From Thalassospira sp. MCCC 1A01428 (GTDB lineage: Bacteria; Pseudomonadota; Alphaproteobacteria; Rhodospirillales; Thalassospiraceae): DNA of 64,000 bases. Shown one piece after another: positions 37,051-45,589 of this stretch. The translations under genes and the position numbers were made by a program. Below the pieces are notes generated by a model, which made no database searches, was not told the DNA's origin, and saw nothing but the letters and a program-made list of their open reading frames with translations. The DNA lies in contig NZ_JFJZ01000007.1 of NCBI RefSeq assembly GCF_002115825.1, positions 124,001 through 188,000 of the forward strand, written 5' to 3'. Numbering within the stretch: the stretch's first letter is position 1; each line of letters begins with the position of its first letter.

Positions 37051-38275
37051 TCAGGGCAGGTAAAATTACCGCCGGCATTGCGGCAATGCCATCAAACAGG
37101 GATTGCACGATAAAGGCGGTTAAAACAGCCATGATAAGGGCAAATTGCGGGCGTGTTTTGGTTTGGCGCGCCATATTGCGCAGGGTGAACAGGACGATAT
37201 AACCCGTAAGCCCGCATAAAAGCAGAAAGACGGGCAGGCCCATAACCAATATACCATCAAGCCATAAATTATGGCTGCTGGCCCAGCGCGCCTGTGTGTT
37301 TAAACCCGGTGAAGCGGCGTATTCCAGGGCGGTGGCGATGCCGTCGGGGCCATAGCCCGTAAGCGGGCGGTGCATGATCGCATTGAATGCACTTTGCCAG
37401 ACATCATCCCGCTGAAGCCAGTCGCGCCGGGCCAGTTGGGCAAAGCGGGTGGCAAGCGCAGGGGTGGCAAAAACAGCCCCGGCCATGGCAAGAACAGTTG
37501 CCAGCAGGGCAAGGATTTTTGCCCTGCTCCACCCCGGCGATGCCAGCCAGATAAAGGCGATGCTGCCCATGAACAGGGCCACAATACCGGCCCGCGAATG
37601 GCTGGACAGGGCCGACATAAACAGCAAAACCGCCAATGCCAGCCAGCCCCCTTGCCCGTCAAGTTTGTCGCGGATTGTGTAAGCGCGCCGGTGCCACAGA
37701 TAAAGACAGGCGAAAAACCCCGCCGCCATCAGGGCGCAAAAGGCATTTCGATTGGCGAATGTGCCGGTGAAATCGTTGATATGGGCTGTTTTGACAAACC
37801 ACACCGTCCCCGGTGCATCAAGCGCAAACAATGAAAATGCAACGGCGGTTTGCAGGGCGGCACTGCTGACAAGCGCCCGGCAGATGACGGCAAGCTGATT
37901 TTTCAGATCATTTTGGGTGGCACACAGCATAACAATGGTCACAAGCCATAACACATAAAGAACGGCATCGGGCGTGCGTGCGGGGGCCAGTGCCAGCGAG
38001 GCTGTTTGAAACGGCAGCGTCATGGAATGCGGCCACAGGGGCAAAGATTGCAAAATAAGCCACAGACAGGCGATGCCCCCGGCAAGGCAGATACCCCGCG
38101 TGGAATTTGAAAAACCACATTTTGGTGATTTGCGCTGGTGAAGGAACTGACCGACAAGGGCGCATGCAACCGGTATCGAAAGCAGGGCCATCGCCCATGG
38201 CCGCGCCCCGCCTAGCAAAAGCGGGGCGGCGAGTATTTCAAATATCAGAACCCAACGGGTCATAGCAGCAGTCAT
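36962..38275 (-). CDS. O-antigen ligase/polymerase (Wzy/WaaL-like) membrane protein
   Basis: Inner-membrane protein of 437 residues with about eleven helices. The large periplasmic loop has the family pattern RPLTGYGPDGIATALEYA and SSHNLWLDGILVMGLPVFLLL, as in Wzy_C proteins. It would join or transfer lipid-linked repeats in the periplasm. It is the only minus-strand gene among the plus-strand genes here, and its 3' end overlaps the 3' end of the unknown gene at 36460 by 89 bases. Whether it is polymerase or ligase cannot be told, because another Wzy-like gene follows at 38331. Confidence 0.85.
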   Translation of the reverse strand: MTAAMTRWVLIFEILAAPLLLGGARPWAMALLSIPVACALVGQFLHQRKSPKCGFSNSTRGICLAGGIACLWLILQSLPLWPHSMTLPFQTASLALAPARTPDAVLYVLWLVTIVMLCATQNDLKNQLAVICRALVSSAALQTAVAFSLFALDAPGTVWFVKTAHINDFTGTFANRNAFCALMAAGFFACLYLWHRRAYTIRDKLDGQGGWLALAVLLFMSALSSHSRAGIVALFMGSIAFIWLASPGWSRAKILALLATVLAMAGAVFATPALATRFAQLARRDWLQRDDVWQSAFNAIMHRPLTGYGPDGIATALEYAASPGLNTQARWASSHNLWLDGILVMGLPVFLLLCGLTGYIVLFTLRNMARQTKTRPQFALIMAVLTAFIVQSLFDGIAAMPAVILPALIMVGLAMHRHQTLPVPASSPLPATSRPVA

Positions 38276-38330
38276 GACGGGATTTGACCCCTGAAGATGC
38301 AGGGCCTAAGTGTAGGTTTAACCAGACCCG

Positions 38331-39539
38331 GTGTCATGGCATTTCGGCGCGCAGAATAATGAGAAAGAATTGAGCCCATCAACCGGCCCCAGACAAAGCC
38401 GCCAACGCAAGAAAAAAGGCGATAACACCGGGCATTATCGTGACATGCCCTATATGGGGCCAAGGCGCGCCGGGATATTGCAGCTTTTTGTGTCTGTTAT
38501 GGGCATGGCGGTTATTGCGGTGTCGTTATGGGCGTTGCCACTGGGCGGGACGATTACTAAAATCCTGTTGATTTTGTGGGCGCTGGCCGGGCTTTCGGGC
38601 GCGGTCGGGCGCAAGGCATTGGGGCTGGATGCGGCATTGGCCCTGCTGGTGGGGGCGGGGCTTTTGGTTTGGGTGGTGGTGGTTTCCCAGGATTTGGGTG
38701 CCGCCATTCGGCTGGCGGGAAACCTGGCCATTTTGCCGCTAGGCCTTGCTGTGGGCATGATGGTGGGGCAGCGTTGCCTGTGGCCGGTTATGATACCAAT
38801 GCTGGTTTATGTTTTAATCGATAGCGAATTTTTGCTGACCAGCGAAGGTTGGCGGTTGAATAATCCGTTTTTGTTTTTGGCGCTGTTTGTGATGGCGGTG
38901 GCGTGGCGCACAAAGCCGAATGTGCCCGGGGAAACCGGGAATGCCGGTTTTTTGTCTTTGGCGATGGCTGTGATTGCGGTGGGGGGCATATTTGCCAGCC
39001 AAACCCGGATTGCGGTTTTGGCAATGGCCATCGTTATGGCGGCGCGCATTCGGTTTGTTTCCGCGTGGACCTGGCTTTTGGGTTTACCATTGGCGGGGCT
39101 GGTTTTGTGGGCGGTAATGGATGCCTTGCCACGGCTGTTATTTACTCACGCCAGCGGGCGGTTGGCCTATTGGTACCTGTTTTGGCAGCAATGGTGGCAG
39201 GGCACGGCGCAAAACCGCTGGCTGGGCTTTGGGGCCGGGGCGATTGAACGGCAATTGCAGCATTTGCAAACTGCATCTTCGTTCGGGGCCTTGCATAACG
39301 ACCATTTTCACATGCTGTATGAAAGCGGTATCGTCGGGGCGGCCTTGTGGTTGACCGGATGGGGGATGATGATTTGGCTGGTGCGGGCATCCAGGGGGGC
39401 GGTTTATATTTTGCTGGCGGTTATGGTCACAATGATCACGGACAATACATTGTCTTACGGGCATTATTTGCTATGCAGCGGCCTTGCTGCCGGGGTGGCA
39501 TGGCACACGCAAATGCAGGCGGATGACGGTGAGTTTTAA
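38331..39539 (+). CDS. Wzy-like polysaccharide polymerase
   Basis: Inner-membrane protein of up to 402 residues with ten or more helices after a polar, basic N-terminus. The periplasmic-loop region RWLGFGAGAIERQ and the ALHNDHFHMLYESGIVGAALWL motif fit Wzy/WaaL proteins. The start is uncertain: GTG at 38331 has no clear ribosome site, and ATG at 38445 would remove the polar leader and leave space for a divergent promoter. It overlaps the following toroid gene by 17 bases and is divergent from the other Wzy/WaaL-like gene. Confidence 0.8.
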   Translation: MSWHFGAQNNEKELSPSTGPRQSRQRKKKGDNTGHYRDMPYMGPRRAGILQLFVSVMGMAVIAVSLWALPLGGTITKILLILWALAGLSGAVGRKALGLDAALALLVGAGLLVWVVVVSQDLGAAIRLAGNLAILPLGLAVGMMVGQRCLWPVMIPMLVYVLIDSEFLLTSEGWRLNNPFLFLALFVMAVAWRTKPNVPGETGNAGFLSLAMAVIAVGGIFASQTRIAVLAMAIVMAARIRFVSAWTWLLGLPLAGLVLWAVMDALPRLLFTHASGRLAYWYLFWQQWWQGTAQNRWLGFGAGAIERQLQHLQTASSFGALHNDHFHMLYESGIVGAALWLTGWGMMIWLVRASRGAVYILLAVMVTMITDNTLSYGHYLLCSGLAAGVAWHTQMQADDGEF

Positions 39540-40716
39540 CAACGTAATGACGGTGGCTGATGCCGAACGCCTGCGCGCCGTACGGGGCCGGGTGTGGCAG
39601 CATATGGTGGATCACCGTTTTGCCGGGGCCGACCCGTTTGATGGATTACACAGCAAATATTGCGCCGGATCGACCATAATGAACCATCGTATCAGCCGTT
39701 TGGCATGGTTGCAGGCATTAAAGCATGCCCCGGCGAAGATACGCGACTATGCCGCCATTCCCCCTATGATAAACCCGAAAACGCTGGCGTTGCTGTTAGG
39801 TGCTGGTGACGGCGTACCGGTTTCGGATTGGTCCGCATCCGGGGCGGCTTTTGACGGGGCGAAGGTCGCCCCGGATTTAACCCGCCAGTTGCTGGCCTTG
39901 CAAAACCCCGATGGCGGCTGGGGGTATCCGTTTGCATGGCAGGCGCGGGCCTTTTTTGCCCAAGGCGGGCAATCGAACGCCATTGTGACCTGTTTTGTTG
40001 TGGATGGTTTGTTAAACGGGGGGAAAATACCGCCCGATCATTCGGCATTGCAAGCGGCGGCAATGTTTTTACGGCGTGGTTTGTGGCGGGATCCATCCGT
40101 AACCGGGGCAGATGGCGGTTATTTTGGCTATATTGCCGGTGCGAATGCGGAAATTCATAATGTAACCTTGTGGGCCGCGTGGATATTATGGCGGCTGGTG
40201 CGGGATAATCCCTGTTCACAGATTGCAATTGAAAGGGTGCTGGGCCAACAACGCGATGATGGCGCGTGGGTGTATGGCAAACGGCCCCATCACGGCTTTA
40301 TTGATGGCTTTCATAGCGGATATATTCTGGACTTGCTGCATCGCCTTGATGATGCCGGGTGGCCGGGCCTGCAAAATGCGATGGATCGGGGCTGGCAGTT
40401 TTATCAGCGTGCCTGTTTTGATGACCAGGGTTTGCCGCGCAGCTTTGCGGGTAAAAACCGTTATCTTGATAGCCATGCAGTGGCGCAAGCAATGGCAACA
40501 TTGCACCGGTTTGGGGCCTTCGCACAGGCCCGGGATGTGGCCCTGTTTGCCATTGACCCGCTTTTTGACCACAAGCGCGGCGTTTTTTATGCAGGGCAAG
40601 GGCGGTTTGGCAAAGACCGGCGGGTTTTTATCCGTTGGACGCAGGCATGGATGGTGTGGGCAGTATCGATCATGATTGATAAGGAAATGCCGGGCGGTGG
40701 CAGGCAGGGAAGATGA
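39523..40716 (+). CDS. Alpha/alpha-toroid (prenyltransferase-like repeat) protein
   Basis: Soluble protein of 397 residues made of helical repeats with LLALQNPDGGWGYPF, RRGLWRDPSVTGADGGYFGY and VLGQQRDDGAWVYG. The D-G-G-W/A-style turns are found in squalene-cyclase-like toroids and in some carbohydrate lyases and epimerases. In a polysaccharide locus a carbohydrate-active role is more likely than prenyl chemistry. There is no signal peptide. ATG 39523 is taken as start, overlapping the polymerase gene by 17 bases; ATG 39547 is an alternative. The next gene overlaps by an ATGA. Confidence 0.65.
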   Translation: MTVSFNNVMTVADAERLRAVRGRVWQHMVDHRFAGADPFDGLHSKYCAGSTIMNHRISRLAWLQALKHAPAKIRDYAAIPPMINPKTLALLLGAGDGVPVSDWSASGAAFDGAKVAPDLTRQLLALQNPDGGWGYPFAWQARAFFAQGGQSNAIVTCFVVDGLLNGGKIPPDHSALQAAAMFLRRGLWRDPSVTGADGGYFGYIAGANAEIHNVTLWAAWILWRLVRDNPCSQIAIERVLGQQRDDGAWVYGKRPHHGFIDGFHSGYILDLLHRLDDAGWPGLQNAMDRGWQFYQRACFDDQGLPRSFAGKNRYLDSHAVAQAMATLHRFGAFAQARDVALFAIDPLFDHKRGVFYAGQGRFGKDRRVFIRWTQAWMVWAVSIMIDKEMPGGGRQGR

Positions 40717-40955
40717 TGGAACCCCTTTGTTTTGATCACCCGGACCAGAAACGTGCGGAAAAAGAAGCTGTTTTGCGTAGCCTTGATCCGGTGGAATTTA
40801 AGGCCCTGTTTCAACTGACCCGCAATGCCGCAAGCATCGCCCGCCAGAACGGCGATATGGAACGGCTTTATGCCCTGACACGAGGGTTGAAAACCTTGCA
40901 GCGGATCAGCGGGGAACGGGGCTTTGTTCTGACGGTCAGGCGGCCTTCACCGTAA
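40713..40955 (+). CDS. Small protein of unknown function
   Basis: Protein of 80 residues, charged and mostly helical (KRAEKEAVLRSLDPVEFKALFQL), ending with a basic tail. No membrane helix or signal peptide. It starts ATG with AGGCAGGGAAG upstream and overlaps the toroid gene by an ATGA, so it is translated with it. It is the last gene of the plus-strand polysaccharide set. No family was recognised. Confidence 0.65.
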   Translation: MMEPLCFDHPDQKRAEKEAVLRSLDPVEFKALFQLTRNAASIARQNGDMERLYALTRGLKTLQRISGERGFVLTVRRPSP

Positions 40956-41041
40956 GGTGGGCAACGTTTCGCGGCTTGCCAGATCGGCTTTAATGTCGAA
41001 TAACACGCACAGCCTTTTTTGCCGGAAACTGTCGGGGTTTT

Positions 41042-43549
41042 ATGACGTCTGATTTTCCCAGCCTGCCGATTGATGCAGTTCTGCCCGCCCTGAAAACAGC
41101 GCTTGTCGATGGCACCAATGCCGTTTTGCAGGCCCCGCCGGGGGCGGGCAAAACCACCATGGTGCCGCTGGCTTTGCGCGGTGCGAACTGGCTGGCCGGG
41201 CGCAAGATTATCATGCTGGAACCAAGGCGTTTGGCGGCACGCGCCAGTGCACGGCGCATGGCGCAATTGCTGGGTGAACAGGTCGGCGAAACGGTGGGCT
41301 ATCGCGTGCGGTTTGACAGCAAGGTTTCCGCCCAAACCCGGATCGAGGTTGTAACCGAAGGCATTTTGGTGCGCCAGATTCAGGATGACCCGGAGCTTTC
41401 GGGCATTGGCGCGCTGATTTTCGATGAATTTCACGAACGATCATTAGATGCGGATTTGGGGCTGGCGCTGGCACTGGAATCACAAGCGGCCTTGCGCGAT
41501 GATTTGCGCATTATCGTAATGTCGGCCACGCTGGATGGCGGGCCGATTGCGGCTTTGATGGGCGATTGCCCGCTGATCAGCAGTGAAGGCCGGGCGTTTC
41601 CAGTTGAAACCACCTATATGCCGCCCAAACCACGCGAATGGGTTGAAACCACCATGGTTGCGGCCATTTGCGAGGCCTTGGCAACGCAACATGGCTCTAT
41701 TTTGGCGTTTTTGCCGGGGCAGGGCGAAATTACCCGGGTGGAAAGCCAGCTTCGACCGTTATTTACGGCCAAAGACAAGGTTATTATCGCCCCGCTGTAT
41801 GGCGCGATGGACACCAGGGCGCAAGATCTTGCCATTCAGCCCGCACCCGAGGGGTTTCGCAAAATTGTGCTGGCAACGGCAATTGCCGAAACCAGCCTGA
41901 CGATTGATGGTATTCGCGTGGTGGTGGATTGTGGTTTGCAACGCCTGCCCCGGTTTGATCCGGCATCGGGGATGACGCGGCTGGTGACTGTTAAATCATC
42001 GCAGGCCAGTGCCGAACAAAGGCGGGGTCGCGCCGGGCGACTGGAACCGGGCATTTGTTATCGCCTGTGGGGCGAGGCCGAACACCGTGCGCGCCCACAA
42101 TTTAGTGCGCCTGAAATTGCCGAGGCCGATTTGGCCCCGTTAACCCTGGAACTGGCACGCTGGGGAGTGGCCGATGTGACCAGCCTGCCATGGTTGGATG
42201 TGCCCGAGGCCGCAAAGATTGATCAGGCGCGCGATGTGTTGCGCGCCCTTGATGCGCTGGATGATGCCAACCGCATAACGCAAATGGGGCAGGCGATGGC
42301 GGCCTTGCCCGTACATCCGCGATTGGCGCATATGATGGTGCGGGGCCAGCAATTGGGCTGGGCCGATACCGCCTGTGCGCTGGCGGCTTTGCTGTCGGAC
42401 CGCGATTTTATGCGCAGTGCCGGGGCCGACTTGCGCCTGCGGATCGAGGCCATGGCGCGCGGGCGCGCACCGGGCATGTTGGACGAGGCCACACGCCAGC
42501 TTTCGCGGTGGTTAAAACAGGCGGGCAAAACCGTAAACAGCACCGTTAACGATGCCACGAACGATATTGATTTTACCGACCGTGTGGGCCTGCTCGTCGC
42601 CTTTGCCTACCCGGACCGGATTGGCGAGCGCCGACGCGGGGGTGAACCACGCTATCGCCTGTCGGGCGGGCGCGGGGGTGTGTTGCCCAAAGAAGACGGG
42701 CTGGCCCCCGAACCATGGTTGGCGGTGGCCGAGCTTGACGGGCAATCGCGCGAAGCCAAAATATACCTTGCCGCCCCGGTGTCAAAGGCGGCCCTGGAAA
42801 GCCATTTTTCCAGCCAGATCCAGATCGGAACCGAGGTGTTCTGGGATAGCCAGAACGACATGGTGGTGGCCCGCTGGCAACGGCGCATTGGTGCCCTGGT
42901 ATTGGAAGAAAAACCGGTTCACGATGCGGTGGACCCGGCAAAACTGACACAGGCGATGGTCGATGGCGTGCGCAAGCTGGGCCTTTCGTGCCTGAACTGG
43001 AGCAAGGAAAGCGAACATCTGCGCGCAAGGCTGGCGTTTTTGCATGAACAGGACAGCGAAAACTGGCCCGATATGAGCGATGCCGGGTTGCTGGCCAGCC
43101 TGGAAACATGGCTGGCCCCGTATTTAACCGGTATTATCCGGCGCAGCCAGTTGCGCCAGGTGAATGTGGCCGAAGCCTTGCTGTCGGGCATCGACTGGAA
43201 CCAGCGCCAGAAACTGGACCAGTTGGCCCCGACCCATTGGACCGTGCCAACCGGATCGCATGTTCGTATTGATTACCGGCCCGAAGGCCCGGCCTTGCCG
43301 GTGCGGTTACAGGAAATGTTTGGCGCAACCGAAACACCAAAAATTGCCGGGGGCAAGGTGGCGGTCACCTTGCATTTATTATCGCCCGCCCAGCGACCCT
43401 TGCAGGTCACATCGGATTTGATCGGGTTTTGGCAGGGGTCCTATGCGCAGGTAAAGGCGGAAATGAAGGGGCGGTATCCGCGGCATTACTGGCCCGACGA
43501 CCCGTTACAGGCCGAACCGACCCGGCGGATCAAACGCCCGAAAAGCTAG
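41042..43549 (+). CDS. hrpB: ATP-dependent helicase HrpB
   Basis: DExH-box helicase of 835 residues. Walker A APPGAGKTT, motif II FDEFHERSLD, SAT in VMSATLDG, and the motif VI block SSQASAEQRRGRAGRLEPG are present, followed by the HA2 and HrpB C-terminal parts (HYWPDDP near the end). The family is thought to unwind RNA or RNA-DNA structures; its exact role is unsettled. The ATG is preceded by a GGGG-containing leader. It is 86 bases after the small unknown gene and is not related to the polysaccharide genes. Confidence 0.96.
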   Translation: MTSDFPSLPIDAVLPALKTALVDGTNAVLQAPPGAGKTTMVPLALRGANWLAGRKIIMLEPRRLAARASARRMAQLLGEQVGETVGYRVRFDSKVSAQTRIEVVTEGILVRQIQDDPELSGIGALIFDEFHERSLDADLGLALALESQAALRDDLRIIVMSATLDGGPIAALMGDCPLISSEGRAFPVETTYMPPKPREWVETTMVAAICEALATQHGSILAFLPGQGEITRVESQLRPLFTAKDKVIIAPLYGAMDTRAQDLAIQPAPEGFRKIVLATAIAETSLTIDGIRVVVDCGLQRLPRFDPASGMTRLVTVKSSQASAEQRRGRAGRLEPGICYRLWGEAEHRARPQFSAPEIAEADLAPLTLELARWGVADVTSLPWLDVPEAAKIDQARDVLRALDALDDANRITQMGQAMAALPVHPRLAHMMVRGQQLGWADTACALAALLSDRDFMRSAGADLRLRIEAMARGRAPGMLDEATRQLSRWLKQAGKTVNSTVNDATNDIDFTDRVGLLVAFAYPDRIGERRRGGEPRYRLSGGRGGVLPKEDGLAPEPWLAVAELDGQSREAKIYLAAPVSKAALESHFSSQIQIGTEVFWDSQNDMVVARWQRRIGALVLEEKPVHDAVDPAKLTQAMVDGVRKLGLSCLNWSKESEHLRARLAFLHEQDSENWPDMSDAGLLASLETWLAPYLTGIIRRSQLRQVNVAEALLSGIDWNQRQKLDQLAPTHWTVPTGSHVRIDYRPEGPALPVRLQEMFGATETPKIAGGKVAVTLHLLSPAQRPLQVTSDLIGFWQGSYAQVKAEMKGRYPRHYWPDDPLQAEPTRRIKRPKS

Positions 43550-43669
43550 AAAATTATCACCCAAAGAATGATGTCATAACCGATAGAGACGCCCGAAAAA
43601 TAAATCGGCATGATGCAAAAATGTATCGGCAATATAAAATAACTGAATAACCCGCATTAAAGGCACGCC

Positions 43670-44371
43670 ATGAAAACGTCGCACCGCATCAAGGAAAAAC
43701 ATCTGGTGGAACGGGTGGGGTGGCTGCGCGCGGCCATCATGGGGGCAAATGATGGTATTGTGTCGATTGCCAGCCTGATTGTCGGGGTGGCGGCGGCAAA
43801 TCCGGCACGGGCCGATGTGTTGCTGGCCGGGGTTGCCGGTTTAATGGCCGGGGCCATGTCGATGGCGGCAGGTGAATATGTGTCGGTCAGTTCGCAATCC
43901 GATACGGAAAACGCCGACCTTGCGCGTGAACGGCACGAACACGAAATCGACCCCGAAGGCGAATTGCTGGAACTTGCGGCGATTTATCAAAGCCGGGGGC
44001 TGGATGCGCAACTGGCCCTGACTGTGGCACGGCAAATGATGGCAGGCGACGCGATCGCTGCCCATGCCCGCGACGAGTTGGGGTTATCGCCGGTCAATGT
44101 TGCCCGCCCGTTGCAGGCCGCGGTGACATCGGCCCTGATGTTTGCCCTGGGGGCGTTTTTGCCCCTGGCGACAGTATTGTTTGCGCCCGTTGCGTATCTG
44201 ATACCGGCTGTGGGGGCGGCGGCCTTGGTGGCACTGGCACTTTTGGGCGGCTTTGGCGCGCATATCGGCGGGGCGCGAAAGTTTCATGCCATTGTGCGGG
44301 TGGTGTTTTGGGGCGCTGCGGCAATGGTGGTTACCGCAATAATTGGCCGGTGGGTCGGCACGGTGGTTTAA
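43670..44371 (+). CDS. VIT1/CCC1-family iron/manganese transporter
   Basis: Membrane protein of 233 residues with five helices. The first pair frames MGANDGIVSIASLIVGVAAA and AGLMAGAMSMAAGEYVSVSSQSDTE, the two conserved metal-site segments of VIT1/CCC1 proteins. A cytoplasmic helical region (ERHEHEIDPEGELLELAAIY) with acidic metal-binding residues follows, then three helices. Homologues move ferrous iron or manganese out of the cytosol, in bacteria across the inner membrane as exporters. Metal specificity is not predictable. Monocistronic. Confidence 0.9.
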   Translation: MKTSHRIKEKHLVERVGWLRAAIMGANDGIVSIASLIVGVAAANPARADVLLAGVAGLMAGAMSMAAGEYVSVSSQSDTENADLARERHEHEIDPEGELLELAAIYQSRGLDAQLALTVARQMMAGDAIAAHARDELGLSPVNVARPLQAAVTSALMFALGAFLPLATVLFAPVAYLIPAVGAAALVALALLGGFGAHIGGARKFHAIVRVVFWGAAAMVVTAIIGRWVGTVV

Positions 44372-44471
44372 GGGAACCATACTTTAACGGTTATGGAGAC
44401 CTTGCCATAGTTTTGCCGGGTATTTTCTGGCAGCATAAAGGCCTGTGCATATAAACGGTTGGGACGATTGA

Positions 44472-44939
44472 ATGCTGCGTGCGGCGACCCCTTTGCTAAG
44501 TGTAGCCAATATTGACCAAAGCATTGATTTTTATCACTGCCTTGGTTTTGCTGTGATGGCGCGAACCGTTGATGAATTTGGCAAGGAACCGGTTTGGGCC
44601 ATGCTGGGGGTAAAACCGGCATGCAAAACGGCAGGTGACAACGGGGATGCCGCCCATGCCTGCAACAGGCCCGATGATATGGATACCGGCGTAATCCGGT
44701 TGATGCTGGCTGCACATGGCGGCGTATCACATGAAGAACGCAAGATGCGGCCATCCTTTGCCGGGATGGTGTGGTATCTGGAATGTGATGACGTACCAGC
44801 CTTGTATGACTGCCTGAACAAAGCAGGCTACAGCCCGGAGCCGGTTGATACCCTGGAAAACGGGGCTGTGCAGTTTTTTGTCCGCGACCCGGATGGATAT
44901 GAAATTGCCATCATCAGTGCCGCCGATGCTGCCGGGTGA
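44472..44939 (+). CDS. VOC-superfamily (glyoxalase/bleomycin resistance-like) protein
   Basis: Small cytoplasmic protein of 155 residues with the paired beta-alpha-beta-beta-beta units of the vicinal oxygen chelate fold: TPLLSVANIDQSIDFYHCLGF at the start, GMVWYLECDDVPALYDCLNKAGY in the middle, and VQFFVRDPDGYEIAIIS at the end. The glutamate in DGYEI is a likely ligand. It may be an enzyme, a metal-binding or a drug-binding protein; no substrate is predictable. It converges with greB. Confidence 0.85.
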   Translation: MLRAATPLLSVANIDQSIDFYHCLGFAVMARTVDEFGKEPVWAMLGVKPACKTAGDNGDAAHACNRPDDMDTGVIRLMLAAHGGVSHEERKMRPSFAGMVWYLECDDVPALYDCLNKAGYSPEPVDTLENGAVQFFVRDPDGYEIAIISAADAAG

Positions 44940-44984
44940 AAGCCGGCAGGCCGCCATATTGAACGTCGATCAGTGTCAGATGTG

Positions 44985-45464
44985 TTATTGCGGATAAGTA
45001 ATTTTCAGAACTTCAAGTTCGTCCAGCCCGGCGGGCGTGTTTAGCGTGATAACATCGCCGACTTCGTGTTTCATCAGGGCGCGGGCAACCGGGGAAACCC
45101 AGCTTATTTTGCCTTTCAGGCTTTCGGCTTCGTCTTCGCCAACAATGCGAATGGTTTTTTCCTCGTCGCGGGCATTTACATAGGTGACTTCGGCACCAAA
45201 AAAGATGCGTGAATGGTCGGGCTGGTCTTCACTGCGGACAACAACGGCATCCTCGATGCGTTTGCGCAGGTAACGCACCCGGCGGTCAATTTCACGCAGG
45301 CGTTTTTTGCCATAGATGTAATCGCCATTTTCACTGCGATCACCATTTCCCGCCGCCCACGATACAATCGCCACGGTTTCGGGCCGGTCCTTTTTCCAAA
45401 GGTGGTCCAGCTCGCTGCGCAGGGCGTTTAGCCCTTCGGGGGTGATGTAAATTGGTTTGTCCAT
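44985..45464 (-). CDS. greB: Transcript cleavage factor GreB
   Basis: Elongation factor of 159 residues that enters the RNA polymerase secondary channel and stimulates cleavage of backtracked RNA. The N-terminal coiled coil carries the acidic tip (around ENGDYIYGKKRLREIDRRV), which separates GreB from GreA, and the C-terminal FKBP-like part has VSPVARALMKHEVGDVITL. The length fits the family. It converges with the VOC gene, 45 bases apart, and its upstream side holds the terminator of the MFS gene. Confidence 0.93.
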   Translation of the reverse strand: MDKPIYITPEGLNALRSELDHLWKKDRPETVAIVSWAAGNGDRSENGDYIYGKKRLREIDRRVRYLRKRIEDAVVVRSEDQPDHSRIFFGAEVTYVNARDEEKTIRIVGEDEAESLKGKISWVSPVARALMKHEVGDVITLNTPAGLDELEVLKITYPQ

Positions 45465-45517
45465 GCCGGGGTTTTATCGCAAAGCGCGGGCAACGAAAAG
45501 AGGGATCACAAACAGAA

Positions 45518-45566
45518 ACCGGGCAGCGTTAAATTAAAGGAAACATACTTTAAAACGCTGCCCGGT
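45518..45566 (-). terminator. Long hairpin terminator after the MFS gene
   Basis: ACCGGGCAGCGTT pairs with AACGCTGCCCGGT, and the loop contains a further TTAAAG/CTTTAA stem. On the minus strand a short T-rich tail follows. It lies 24 bases after the MFS stop and isolates greB. Confidence 0.72.
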
Positions 45567-45589
45567 AAAACGGTGTTGGTGATGCCGGA

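Noticed and set aside
40955..41041. Hidden small gene between the polysaccharide locus and hrpB
   Set aside because: Only 86 bases, no open frame with a ribosome site; probably just the hrpB leader.
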